Part shown: positions 28,389-37,040 of the stretch, piece after piece
How positions within the stretch are numbered: position 1 is the first letter of the stretch
Layout of the letters: the number at the start of each line of letters is the position of its first letter
From: Lachnospiraceae bacterium
GTDB lineage: Bacteria; Bacillota; Clostridia; Lachnospirales; Lachnospiraceae
Assembly: GCA_024694625.1 (NCBI GenBank)
Contig: JAILJP010000088.1
Coordinates: 1-51,642 of the forward strand
DNA length: 51,642 nucleotides
Reading direction: 5' to 3'
The notes under the pieces: model-generated
Told to the model about the DNA's origin: nothing
The model's input: only the letters and a program-made list of their open reading frames with translations
Databases searched by the model: none
Program-made: the position numbers and the translations under genes

Positions 28389-28412
28389 GTAGTTTCAGAG
28401 GAGGAAGGATTT

Positions 28413-29291
28413 ATGAAAGGTATTATATTAGCAGGAGGAAGCGGAACCCGTTTATATCCTCTTACAAAAGCAATTTCAAAACAGATTATGCCGATTTATG
28501 ATAAGCCAATGATTTACTATCCCTTATCAACTCTTATGTTGGCAGGAATTCGCGAGGTATTGATTATTTCTACCCCTAGAGATCTTCCTGTATTTGAAGA
28601 GTTATTGGGAGACGGAAGCCAGTTGGGAATGGACATTCAGTATGCTGTTCAGGAAGCTCCCAACGGTTTGGCAGAAGCATTTATTATCGGTGAGGAATTT
28701 ATTGGTGATGATGCAGTTGCCTTGGTTTTGGGCGATAACATTTTCTATGGTCAAAGCTTTTCAAAGGTATTGCGTCAGACAGCAGAACGTACCGACAGTC
28801 AGCCGGGAGCAACCATCTTTGGATACTATGTACGTGATCCCAGAGAATATGGTGTTGTTGAATTTGATGAAAATGGTACAGCTATTTCCATTGAGGAAAA
28901 GCCTCAAAACCCCAAGTCAAATTACGCAGTGCCCGGTTTGTATTTCTATGACAATGATGTAGTTAAAATTGCAAAATCCATCAAGCCTTCAGCTAGAGGT
29001 GAGTTGGAAATTACTGCAGTTAACAACGCTTATTTGGAAAGAGGCGATTTGCATGTAGAGACCTTAGGTCGAGGATTTGCATGGTTGGATACCGGAAATC
29101 ATGATATGCTCCTTGCTGCAGCAAATTTTGTTTCTACCTTCCAGAAGAGACAGGGTCTTTATATTTCCTGCATCGAGGAAATTGCCTTCAAGAGAGGGTT
29201 TATTGATAAAGAACAGTTGTTGAAACTTGCAGAGCCACTTATGAAAACAGATTACGGAAAGTACCTTGTGGAAGTAGCGGAAGGTTTATAA
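28413..29291 (+). CDS. rfbA: Glucose-1-phosphate thymidylyltransferase, copy 2
   Basis: A 292-residue RmlA with the same motifs as copy 1: [20 protein letters not shown] and LGDNIFYG. It uses CGT/CGC and CCC codons more than copy 1, matching its own neighbours. GAGGAGGAAGG lies just before the ATG. The next gene follows its stop codon directly. With rfbB (16713) and rfbC (31537) it supplies three of the four dTDP-rhamnose steps; rfbD is missing from the window. Confidence 0.95.
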   Translation: MKGIILAGGSGTRLYPLTKAISKQIMPIYDKPMIYYPLSTLMLAGIREVLIISTPRDLPVFEELLGDGSQLGMDIQYAVQEAPNGLAEAFIIGEEFIGDDAVALVLGDNIFYGQSFSKVLRQTAERTDSQPGATIFGYYVRDPREYGVVEFDENGTAISIEEKPQNPKSNYAVPGLYFYDNDVVKIAKSIKPSARGELEITAVNNAYLERGDLHVETLGRGFAWLDTGNHDMLLAAANFVSTFQKRQGLYISCIEEIAFKRGFIDKEQLLKLAEPLMKTDYGKYLVEVAEGL

Positions 29292-30113
29292 ATGGAATTT
29301 GTAGATATTATAAAAGATATTTTCCAAAATAAGGCATTGGTCTTCAATCTGGCAAAAAATGATTTTAAACAAAAATTTGCCGGTTCTTATTTAGGCGTAA
29401 TCTGGGCCTTTGTGCAGCCAATTGTAACGGTGTTTGTCTATTGGTTTGTATTTACAAAAGCCCTGCCTACGGGAGCAAGCTCCATGAGAAACGGAATCAA
29501 TGTTCCTTATGTGGTTTGGCTTTTAGGAGGATTGGTTCCTTGGTTTTTCTTTTCCGAGGTGGTATCCTCCGGAACAAATGCCATGATTGACTACAATTAT
29601 CTGGTAAAAAAAGTAGTGTTTAAGATTGATATTTTGCCGGTGGTAAAAGAATTTTCAAGTTCGTTTGTGCATTTGTTTTTCTTGGCATTTGCCATTATAT
29701 TTGCGTCATTTTATCACTACTATCCGGGAATCTATACTTTGCAGTTGGTGTACTATTTCTTCTGCATGGTAATGTTTTCTTTGGGATTGATTTATGCTAC
29801 CAGTGCCGTAGTGGTATTTTTCAGGGATTTGTCCCAGGTGATTAATATTTTGTTGCAGGTATTGGTTTGGATGACTCCCATCATGTGGAATGTGGACAAC
29901 CTTACCAAGGTAAGTCCTGCCATAATTTTTATTTTAAAACTCAATCCCATGTATTACATCGTACAGGGATATCGTGACAGCTTACTCTATCGGGTTTGGT
30001 TTTTTGAGTATCCTTCCTTAACCATTTATTTTTGGGTAGTGACAGTGTTACTGTTTGTACTGGGAACCCGAATCTTTAAAAAATTACAGGTCCATTTCGC
30101 GGACATTTTATAA
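29292..30113 (+). CDS. Polysaccharide/teichoic acid ABC exporter permease (TagG/Wzm family)
   Basis: A 273-residue ABC-2 type permease with six membrane segments. The N-terminus has the amphipathic LVFNLAKNDFKQKFAGSYLGVIWAFVQPI block typical of TagG/Wzm, and the C-terminus has LNPMYYIVQGYRDSLLY. It pairs with the ATPase 13 bases downstream to export a completed lipid-linked polymer. It starts directly after the rfbA stop, using GGAAGG in the end of that gene. Presence beside a Wzx flippase means two export routes in one locus. Confidence 0.9.
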   Translation: MEFVDIIKDIFQNKALVFNLAKNDFKQKFAGSYLGVIWAFVQPIVTVFVYWFVFTKALPTGASSMRNGINVPYVVWLLGGLVPWFFFSEVVSSGTNAMIDYNYLVKKVVFKIDILPVVKEFSSSFVHLFFLAFAIIFASFYHYYPGIYTLQLVYYFFCMVMFSLGLIYATSAVVVFFRDLSQVINILLQVLVWMTPIMWNVDNLTKVSPAIIFILKLNPMYYIVQGYRDSLLYRVWFFEYPSLTIYFWVVTVLLFVLGTRIFKKLQVHFADIL

Positions 30114-30126
30114 GAGAGAATAAAAG

Positions 30127-31494
30127 ATGAGTGATTATGCCATTGAAGTGAAGGACGTTAGCAAGATGTACAAGCTCTTTGACAGCAATTTGGATCGTGT
30201 CAAAGACAGCTTGAATCTTGGCAGGAAAAAAGTCTACCAGGAACATTTTGCCCTTCATCATTTGAATTTACAAATTAATAAAGGTGAGACCGTGGGCATT
30301 ATCGGAACCAATGGCGCGGGAAAATCTACCTTGTTAAAAATCATTACCGGAGTGGTGAATCCCACAGAAGGAGAGATTTTAATTGATGGTAGAATTTCAG
30401 CCTTGTTGGAACTGGGAGCCGGCTTCAACATGGAATATACCGGAATCGAAAACATCTATCTCAACGGTACCATGATGGGATTTACAAAAGAGGAAATCGA
30501 TGCCCGTCTGCCGGAAATTTTGGAATTTGCGGATATCGGTGATTTCGTATATCAGCCGGTTAAGATGTATTCCAGCGGTATGTTTGTTCGTCTGGCTTTT
30601 GCGGTTGCTATTAATATCGACCCTGAAATTTTGATTGTAGATGAGGCTTTGTCTGTGGGAGACGTATTTTTCCAGTCAAAGTGTTACAAAAAATTTGAAG
30701 ACTTCAAAAAGATGGGGAAGACAATTTTATTTGTTAGTCATGATTTGGGAAGTATTTCCAGATATTGCGACCGGGTTATTTTGTTGGATAAAGGTCATAA
30801 GCTTGCGGAAGGTATTCCAAGAGATATGATTGACCTTTATAAAAAGGTTTTGGTACATCAGGTGGATGTGGATGCCATTATCAAGGGTCAGGAAGAAGAA
30901 AACTTTATTAATTCTTCTCAACAGGATCAGGACGAAAAGGTTGCTGATGTGATTCGAAACGCTACCCAAAGCGTTGGGGGAACGGCGTTGGAACACAACA
31001 GAGAAGACAAAAGTTGGCAAAGCTATTTTAAGATTAACCCCAACTTAAACGAGTATGGAAATGGTGTGGCAAATATCATAGACTTTAAGGTGGAAGATGA
31101 AAAAGGAAATCTAACTTCTGCCATTGAAAAGGGAACGGAATTTACCATCACTTCAAAAGTGAAGTTCCATTCAGATGTGGAAAATCCTATTTTCACCTAT
31201 ACGTTTCGAAATGTTCAGGGAACTGCCATTACCGGTACCAATACCATGTATGAGCAGGCTGAGGTGAAACCGGCCAAATCCGGGGACTGTTATATTGCTT
31301 CTTTTAGGCAGCGTATGAATTTACAGGGAGGGGAATATCTTCTTTCCATTAGTTGTACCGGATATGAAAACGGAGACTTTGTGGTATATCACCGTTTGTA
31401 TGATTTATTGAATATATCCGTAATCTCACATAAAGATACGGTTGGATTTTATGATATGGATTCGGAAGTATCCGTTTCCAAAATTTCAGAATAA
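30127..31494 (+). CDS. Polysaccharide ABC exporter ATPase with C-terminal Wzt-like binding domain (TagH/Wzt family)
   Basis: A 455-residue protein. The ATPase domain (about 1-245) has Walker A GTNGAGKST at residues 60-68, the signature YSSGM before FVRLAFAVA, and Walker B ILIVDEAL. A hydrophilic linker follows. The last 150 residues or so have the look of a Wzt C-terminal carbohydrate-binding beta-sandwich (VANIIDFKVEDEKGN, GGEYLLSISCTGYENGDF). Such domains recognise the finished, often end-capped, glycan, which implies a polymer assembled in the cytoplasm and exported whole. It forms one unit with the permease just upstream. Confidence 0.9.
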   Translation: MSDYAIEVKDVSKMYKLFDSNLDRVKDSLNLGRKKVYQEHFALHHLNLQINKGETVGIIGTNGAGKSTLLKIITGVVNPTEGEILIDGRISALLELGAGFNMEYTGIENIYLNGTMMGFTKEEIDARLPEILEFADIGDFVYQPVKMYSSGMFVRLAFAVAINIDPEILIVDEALSVGDVFFQSKCYKKFEDFKKMGKTILFVSHDLGSISRYCDRVILLDKGHKLAEGIPRDMIDLYKKVLVHQVDVDAIIKGQEEENFINSSQQDQDEKVADVIRNATQSVGGTALEHNREDKSWQSYFKINPNLNEYGNGVANIIDFKVEDEKGNLTSAIEKGTEFTITSKVKFHSDVENPIFTYTFRNVQGTAITGTNTMYEQAEVKPAKSGDCYIASFRQRMNLQGGEYLLSISCTGYENGDFVVYHRLYDLLNISVISHKDTVGFYDMDSEVSVSKISE

Positions 31495-31536
31495 GAAAGA
31501 ACATGTCGTTTTTGATATGGATAGAAAGGAAGAAAT

Positions 31537-32115
31537 ATGGGTAAGATCAAAGTAACAAATGATTGTAACGGAATTGAAGGATTAAAGGTAGTAGAGCCTA
31601 CCGTATTCGGAGATAATCGCGGATACTTTATGGAGACCTATAACTATAATGATTTCAAAGAAGCAGGTATTGATGTGGAATTTGTTCAGGACAATCAGTC
31701 TGCATCAAAAAAAGGTGTGCTTCGCGGACTTCATTTCCAGATTAACTATCCTCAGGATAAATTGGTTCGTGTAATCAAGGGACGTGTATTTGATGTTGCC
31801 GTTGATTTAAGAGAAGGATCAAAGACCTACGGTAAATGGTATGGTGTAGAACTTACAGAAGAAAACAAAAAGCAGTTTTTCATTCCCAAAAATTTTGCGC
31901 ATGGATTTTTGGTACTTTCCGATTATGCTGAGTTCTGCTATAAGGTAACGGATTTCTATCATCCCAATGATGAAGGTGGTTTGATGTGGAACGATCCTGA
32001 CATTGCTGTAGAATGGCCTATGCCCGAAGGAATGGGACCTGAAGATTTAATCTTGTCTGACAAGGATAAGGTAAACTGGAGCTATAAGGAATTCTTGGAG
32101 AAGAAGAATCAATAA
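31537..32115 (+). CDS. rfbC: dTDP-4-dehydrorhamnose 3,5-epimerase
   Basis: A 192-residue RmlC cupin that epimerises dTDP-4-keto-6-deoxyglucose at C3 and C5. VLRGLHFQ carries the catalytic His66. FDVAVDLREGSKTYGKW and FAHGFLVLSDYAEFCYKVTDFYHP are the family blocks, the last with the catalytic-type Tyr. AAAGGAAG precedes the ATG. The reductase RfbD that would finish dTDP-L-rhamnose is not in this window; it may lie elsewhere in the genome. Confidence 0.93.
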   Translation: MGKIKVTNDCNGIEGLKVVEPTVFGDNRGYFMETYNYNDFKEAGIDVEFVQDNQSASKKGVLRGLHFQINYPQDKLVRVIKGRVFDVAVDLREGSKTYGKWYGVELTEENKKQFFIPKNFAHGFLVLSDYAEFCYKVTDFYHPNDEGGLMWNDPDIAVEWPMPEGMGPEDLILSDKDKVNWSYKEFLEKKNQ

Positions 32116-32116
32116 A

Positions 32117-33133
32117 ATGATGGGAAAAATTTTACTTGCCTGTATTGGAGTTTTGTTCTTTTCGTTTTCGATTGGATTAAACTTCCAAAAAGATAAAATA
32201 AATATGGTGGAAACAATGCTCTTTGGCTTCCTGACAATTCTTGGTGTCACGGAAGTCGTGGCATTGCCATGTACGTATTTAAAGGTTTCTTTTGCCGGCT
32301 TTTCCGGAATTTGCGCAGCCGTTTATTTGGCGTGTGCGCTTTTGGGATGGCTTCGAAAAAGAAACCTTCTTTTTGTGTTTGTAAAGGATGGGAAGTATTT
32401 CCCGAAAAACATTTATTTTGTTTTGGCACTGATTTGCATATTGGGCCAGATGGCGGTGATTCAGGTGGGATATCACACGGATGAGGATGATGCTTTTTAT
32501 GTGGCAACAGCAACCACCACTTTGGATACCAATACCTTATTTGTCTATGACGCATATACCGGCGAGGCTTATTCACAATTGCCGGCGAGATATGTGCTGT
32601 CGCCTTTTTCCTTTTTTACAGCCTTTGTAGGAAAAGTGTTTGGATTGCGTCCAGTGGTAGTGGCGCATACTCTTTTTGCTGCTCTTACGGTGATGATGGC
32701 CTATGGAGCACTTTGGTTGATTTTGGAAGTGTTTATAAAAGAAGAGGAAAAAAGAAGTATGGCTTTTGCCTTTGCATCGGTTCTTACGATTTTTTCCTAT
32801 TATTCCACAAGGATAACGACCGCCCGTTTGCTGTTGCGTCCTTGGCAGGGAAAGACAGTTTTGGCCTCAGTGGTACTCCCTATGATTTTTTATTTTGGAA
32901 TGCGTTATATCCAAAAAGAAAAACTGACTCTAAGTCAGTGGGGGATGTTGATGCTCACCATGTTGGCGGCCTGTTTGACTTCCTCTATGGGGATGGCACT
33001 TTCTGTTGTTATGTTGGGATGTTTGCTTCTTGTAAAATTTTTTGTACATAAGAATATTTTGGCATTTCTTCAGGGGGCTGTTTGTTGTATCCCTGCAGCA
33101 GTGTTGTCACTAATCTATATTATGATTCGTTAG
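32117..33133 (+). CDS. N-terminal part of a DUF6077-like membrane protein, ended by an in-frame TAG
   Basis: A 338-residue hydrophobic protein starting 1 base after rfbC. It has about eight membrane segments and an acidic outer loop GYHTDEDDAFYVATATTTL near residue 120, as in GT-C-like proteins and the DUF6077 group. The frame ends at TAG 33131-33133 but continues without another stop through GAATGTAAG into the next open frame at 33143. The two parts together would make an 888-residue protein. The C-terminal half of the membrane domain is found only in the second part, so this half alone looks incomplete. Family naming is from memory of the DxD loop pattern and is less certain than the split itself. 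Confidence 0.7.
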   Translation: MMGKILLACIGVLFFSFSIGLNFQKDKINMVETMLFGFLTILGVTEVVALPCTYLKVSFAGFSGICAAVYLACALLGWLRKRNLLFVFVKDGKYFPKNIYFVLALICILGQMAVIQVGYHTDEDDAFYVATATTTLDTNTLFVYDAYTGEAYSQLPARYVLSPFSFFTAFVGKVFGLRPVVVAHTLFAALTVMMAYGALWLILEVFIKEEEKRSMAFAFASVLTIFSYYSTRITTARLLLRPWQGKTVLASVVLPMIFYFGMRYIQKEKLTLSQWGMLMLTMLAACLTSSMGMALSVVMLGCLLLVKFFVHKNILAFLQGAVCCIPAAVLSLIYIMIR

Positions 33134-33142
33134 GAATGTAAG

Positions 33143-34780
33143 ATGAAAGATATTTTCGTTTCGGTAATGGAAAACTTAATGGGAAATTTTAATGGCAACT
33201 ATACCTTGATAGTGTTGTATGTCCTTTCCCTATGCGTTTTGTTTTTTGTGGTGAAGAAAAAACTGTCTACCACCGTTTTGTGGTACAGTCTTTTGCTCAC
33301 TGTAATTATACTGTGTCCAATTACGGCAAAGATTTTGATTTACGGTTTGGGAAACAGTGTGTATTGGAGAATGCTTTGGCTATATCCTGTTGTACCTGTG
33401 GCTTCCGCGGCACTGGCTTTGCTCATTGGAAAGTGTAAAAAATCCATGGTGAGGTTTTTACTGTTTGTTCTTTGCTGTGGCGCGTTGGCGTTTTGTGGAA
33501 CCAGTGTAATCAATCGGGAAAACTTTGATAAAACCTCAAACTATGAAAAATTACCCCAATATGTCATCGGCGTATGCGATTTAATCAATGCCGATGCCGA
33601 AGAACATAATATTACCGTTAAAAAGCTGGCTACCAATCCGATTTTTCTTGTGTATGTCAGAGAGTATGATTCCACCCTTCTCATGGAAAACAGCAGACAA
33701 AACATGCGTGGTTGGGACAAAAGAGAAAAGGCGCAAAAGATTTATGAATATATGTGCGGTACTGCTTTTGACGATTACAGTGAATTTGCAGAATTGCTTC
33801 GAGAGGAATCCTGTAATTACGTGGTCTTCGACATGGGAACACAACCTCAGATGGCAGAAGGCTTAGCGGAGTACGGCTTTGTTCTTGTGGGAAATTATGA
33901 ACAGTTTGCCGTGTATCGGGATGAAGTAGATAATGTAGGAAATACCATTGAACAAAAAGAAGTGGTGGCTGAATACAAGAAAAATGATGATGGTTGGTTA
34001 ATCGGGCAATATGCTTCGGTTACCGGACAACAAAGCAGTTTTTATACCATATCGGATCATGAAGGTCATTTGATTGTAATTGACGGTGGTTGGGAAGAAG
34101 ATGCCACTTACGTAAAACAGGTGATTGATTATTTTGGTGGAAAGGTGGATGCATGGATTATTACCCATCCCCACTTTGATCATGTCAGGGCGTTTAACAG
34201 TCTTATGGATTCTGAGGATTGCCCCACAATCGGCGAAATCTATGTTTCAGAATTTGATTACGAACAGTACAAGGAGGAAGCAAAAGAGTGGGATCAGTTT
34301 GGTGATTACGAGACTTTTTTGGAAGTGACAAAGGATGCTTCAAACCTTACCTACTTACACGCTGATGACAGTTTCGAATTGTTGGGCTTACAGGTGGATG
34401 TCTATCATGACTATACCACCAAGGTGGATGGCGATGCTTGCAACGACGGTTCTTTGGTATTTGAAATAACCGGAGAAAAGGAGAGTATGCTCTTTTGCGG
34501 AGATACGGGAAAAAGTCAGGCGGAGTCCATTATAGCTGCTTACGGAGATCATCTGAAAGCGGATTATTTGCAAATGGGACATCATGGCAATGGTGGTTTG
34601 ACAGAGGAGTTTTATAAACTAGTAGACCCGAAAGGGGCATTTTTTGATGCACCGGAATGGTTGATGAATCCCGGTGAAGATACCAAATATACAACACCGG
34701 AAAACAAAGAACTCATGGAGTCTATGGGAGCGGAGATTTTTGATTTTTCCACAGCACCTAATTACATCGTTCTTTATTGA
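33143..34780 (+). CDS. C-terminal part of the same protein: membrane segments plus ComEC-like metallo-beta-lactamase domain
   Basis: A 545-residue frame in phase with the preceding gene. It opens with three or four membrane segments, then an outer region (about 130-270), then a metallo-beta-lactamase fold. The zinc motif HPHFDH gives His342, His344, Asp346 and His347. LFCGDTGKSQAE and MGHHGNGGLTEEFY are the later metal-binding blocks of ComEC/Rec2-type enzymes. An extracellular hydrolase of a phosphodiester or similar bond is possible, but the substrate is unknown. AGGAA overlapping the upstream TAG lies 6 bases before the ATG at 33143, so re-initiation is plausible. The terminator at 34849 closes the operon. 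Confidence 0.72.
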   Translation: MKDIFVSVMENLMGNFNGNYTLIVLYVLSLCVLFFVVKKKLSTTVLWYSLLLTVIILCPITAKILIYGLGNSVYWRMLWLYPVVPVASAALALLIGKCKKSMVRFLLFVLCCGALAFCGTSVINRENFDKTSNYEKLPQYVIGVCDLINADAEEHNITVKKLATNPIFLVYVREYDSTLLMENSRQNMRGWDKREKAQKIYEYMCGTAFDDYSEFAELLREESCNYVVFDMGTQPQMAEGLAEYGFVLVGNYEQFAVYRDEVDNVGNTIEQKEVVAEYKKNDDGWLIGQYASVTGQQSSFYTISDHEGHLIVIDGGWEEDATYVKQVIDYFGGKVDAWIITHPHFDHVRAFNSLMDSEDCPTIGEIYVSEFDYEQYKEEAKEWDQFGDYETFLEVTKDASNLTYLHADDSFELLGLQVDVYHDYTTKVDGDACNDGSLVFEITGEKESMLFCGDTGKSQAESIIAAYGDHLKADYLQMGHHGNGGLTEEFYKLVDPKGAFFDAPEWLMNPGEDTKYTTPENKELMESMGAEIFDFSTAPNYIVLY

Positions 34781-34848
34781 GAATTTGTTTTAAGAAAAAC
34801 AAATAAAGGTATCTATTATCAGATAAAAGTAATATAATATACAAGTGT

Positions 34849-34892
34849 GGGCTTTGATGATTTTGTGTATCATAGCCCTATTTTGTTTTTTT
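34849..34892 (+). terminator. Rho-independent terminator at the end of the main polysaccharide operon
   Basis: GGGCT-t-TGAT pairs with ATCA-t-AGCCC (34849-34878) around a short loop, followed by TATTTTGTTTTTTT. It lies about 70 bases after the metallo-beta-lactamase stop. The remaining gap to 34957 holds a TATAAT at 34833 and a GGAGG for the next gene. Confidence 0.75.
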
Positions 34893-34957
34893 GTGATAAA
34901 CGAAGTGCTAATCGTTGTGGATTTTAGCGAAAAGATAGTTGCGTGGAGGAACATAGG

Positions 34958-36301
34958 ATGAAAAAATTTTTCAGCAAGAAGAGAAATATAGTAATCGTTA
35001 TTGTCTTAGTGATTGCTTTGGCTGCTGGAGGCGTCGGCGGGTATTTTTACTATACCGGCGGAAGCTCAGGAGATGATGTGGTTTATGTCAGCAGTGTGGC
35101 AACCATAACGGGACAAACCGCAAACGGATTAAATAATCGATATGCAGGAGTGGTAGAAGCGGAAGAAACCTGGAGCGCCACTTTGGACAGTGCATTAACT
35201 GTAAATGAGACCTTTGTGGAAGTCGGTCAGGAAGTAGAAGCGGGAACTCCATTGTTTTCCTATGATATGACGGAAACAGAAGCCAACTTAAAAAAAGCAC
35301 AGTTGGATTTGGAACGAGCAAACAACGAACTTGCAACAATGCAAAATGATATTAATGAATTGGTGGCTGCCAGAGATGCTACCGGTGATGAAAGTGCAAA
35401 GGCAGAATACACCGTGGAGATTCAGCAGGCTCAGTTGGATTTGACATCAAAACAATATGATATTACTTCTCAAAAAGAGGAAATTTCCAAACTTCAGGAG
35501 ACCATATCCAAGGGTACGGTAAACAGCAAGATTGCCGGTGTGGTAAAGTCCATTGCAAATTCCAATGATATGTTTTCTTCTGATTCTTCTGCTTACATTA
35601 CCCTTGTAAACATGAATAAGTTTCAGATTAAGGGAAGTGTAAACGAACAAAACCTTTCTTCTTTATCAGCGGATTTGCCGGTAATTGTATATTCCCGTGC
35701 AGACAAGGACACCTATTGGAAGGGCATTATTACCAAAGTAGATTCTAATAATGCTACCAGCAATGCATCAGAAGACAGTGGAGATTCTATGACATCTTCC
35801 AGCAATTATCCTTTCTATGTGTCTGTGGAAGATGCTACAGGATTAAACATGGGCCAGCATGTATATATCGAATTGGACCAGGGACAGTTGGATGAAGATG
35901 CAAAGGGAATCATGTTGGAAGAATACTACATTGATTTAACCGATGAAGAACATCCTTTTGTATGGGTGGATGATAACGGACACTTGGCAAAACGTGACGT
36001 AACATTGGGCTCTTATGATGAAGAGACTATGAAATATGAAATCAAAAAGGGATTGGAACTTACCGATTTGATCGCCATGCCTTATGATGGATTAAAAGAA
36101 GGCATGAAGACCGAAAACATGGATGATGTTGCTTCGGATGAAGAGATGGATTCTGAGGAGTTAGAAGACAGCGAAGATGAAATGTCAGAAGATGTGACGG
36201 AAGGCGATGTCTCAGAAGAATCTGGAGATATAGAAGAATCTGGAGATATAGAAGAATCCCAAGGCGAAGAAGTACAGGGGTTTGAAAGTATAGAAGAATA
36301 G
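34958..36301 (+). CDS. HlyD/MacA-like periplasmic-adaptor-type subunit of an ABC system, with acidic tail
   Basis: A 447-residue membrane-anchored protein. A basic start and one membrane helix (about residues 10-29) are followed by a first lipoyl half-motif (VGQEVEAGTPLFSYD), a coiled-coil hairpin (about 105-185, with a short ATGDESAKA turn), and the second half (GTVNSKIAGVVKSI). Beta-barrel and membrane-proximal regions come next. The last 55 residues are almost all Glu, Asp and Ser and include a tandem SGDIEE repeat. GGAGG lies 8 bases before the ATG at 34958; a GTG at 34943 overlaps that site and is rejected. It precedes an ATPase, a second adaptor and a MacB-like permease. Confidence 0.85.
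   Translation: MKKFFSKKRNIVIVIVLVIALAAGGVGGYFYYTGGSSGDDVVYVSSVATITGQTANGLNNRYAGVVEAEETWSATLDSALTVNETFVEVGQEVEAGTPLFSYDMTETEANLKKAQLDLERANNELATMQNDINELVAARDATGDESAKAEYTVEIQQAQLDLTSKQYDITSQKEEISKLQETISKGTVNSKIAGVVKSIANSNDMFSSDSSAYITLVNMNKFQIKGSVNEQNLSSLSADLPVIVYSRADKDTYWKGIITKVDSNNATSNASEDSGDSMTSSSNYPFYVSVEDATGLNMGQHVYIELDQGQLDEDAKGIMLEEYYIDLTDEEHPFVWVDDNGHLAKRDVTLGSYDEETMKYEIKKGLELTDLIAMPYDGLKEGMKTENMDDVASDEEMDSEELEDSEDEMSEDVTEGDVSEESGDIEESGDIEESQGEEVQGFESIEE
36218..36259 (+). repeat. Short tandem repeat in the adaptor's acidic tail
   Basis: Two copies of an 18-base unit reading GAATCTGGAGATATAGAA are followed by a partial third. They encode tandem ESGDIE units in the acidic C-terminal tail. 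Such repeats can change copy number by slippage. Confidence 0.7.
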
Positions 36302-36317
36302 TTCGGAGGGAAAAACA

Positions 36318-37040
36318 GTGATTCTGGAAATGAAGAACGTTTATAAAGATTTCCCTCAGGGAGATTTTACGGTAAACGTATTAAAACATATAAATATTCA
36401 AATCCAAGAAGGGGATTATGTGGCAATTACAGGACCTTCCGGTTCCGGAAAAACCACAATGATGAACTTAATCGGTTGTTTGGATTCGGTAACAAAGGGA
36501 CAGATGATATTGGACGGGGAGGACGTTAGTTCTTATACCGACAATCAGCTTTCCGATTTACGACTCCACAAGATTGGATTTGTTTTCCAAAATTTTGAAT
36601 TGTTGGGCCAAAAGTCAGCCCTGAAAAATGTTTGCGTACCCCTTGCTTTTGCGGGAGTGCCAAAGAAAGAACAATATGAAAGAGCGAAGGAAGCTTTGGA
36701 AAGAGTGGGATTGGGAGAACGCTTGGACTTTCGCCCCAACCAGCTTTCCGGTGGACAAAAACAGCGTGTAGCCATTGCCCGTGCCATGATTAACCGTCCG
36801 CGAATCCTTTTGGCAGATGAGCCTACGGGTGCCTTGGACTCCGCTTCCGGAAAAGCAGTTATGGAGTTGTTCCAACAGTTAAATGATGAAGGAACTACCA
36901 TTATTATGATTACCCATGATGCGGATGTGGCGGCAAAAGCAAAACGTCGTGCCGTTATGCGAGACGGAGTGTTGACCTCCGACGATCCAACCTTGGTACC
37001 GCCTTATGAAGGAGAGGAGGTGCCGGAAGATGACAAATAA
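36318..37040 (+). CDS. MacB/LolD-type ABC transporter ATPase
   Basis: A 240-residue ATPase. Walker A is GPSGSGKTT near residue 40, the signature LSGGQKQRVAIARA follows, then Walker B ILLADEPTGALDS and the switch histidine in MITHD. The GALDS extension is typical of the MacB/LolD/FtsE group. The start is GTG at 36318 with CGGAGGG 7 bases upstream. It ends 11 bases inside the next gene. With the permease at 38685 and the two adaptors it forms a four-gene export or signalling system. Confidence 0.9.
   Translation: MILEMKNVYKDFPQGDFTVNVLKHINIQIQEGDYVAITGPSGSGKTTMMNLIGCLDSVTKGQMILDGEDVSSYTDNQLSDLRLHKIGFVFQNFELLGQKSALKNVCVPLAFAGVPKKEQYERAKEALERVGLGERLDFRPNQLSGGQKQRVAIARAMINRPRILLADEPTGALDSASGKAVMELFQQLNDEGTTIIMITHDADVAAKAKRRAVMRDGVLTSDDPTLVPPYEGEEVPEDDK

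Noticed and set aside
34833-34838. TATAAT as a promoter for the first adaptor gene
   Set aside because: The strong hairpin and T-tract at 34849-34892 would end transcription at once, and no -35 is visible. It may be chance in AT-rich sequence.
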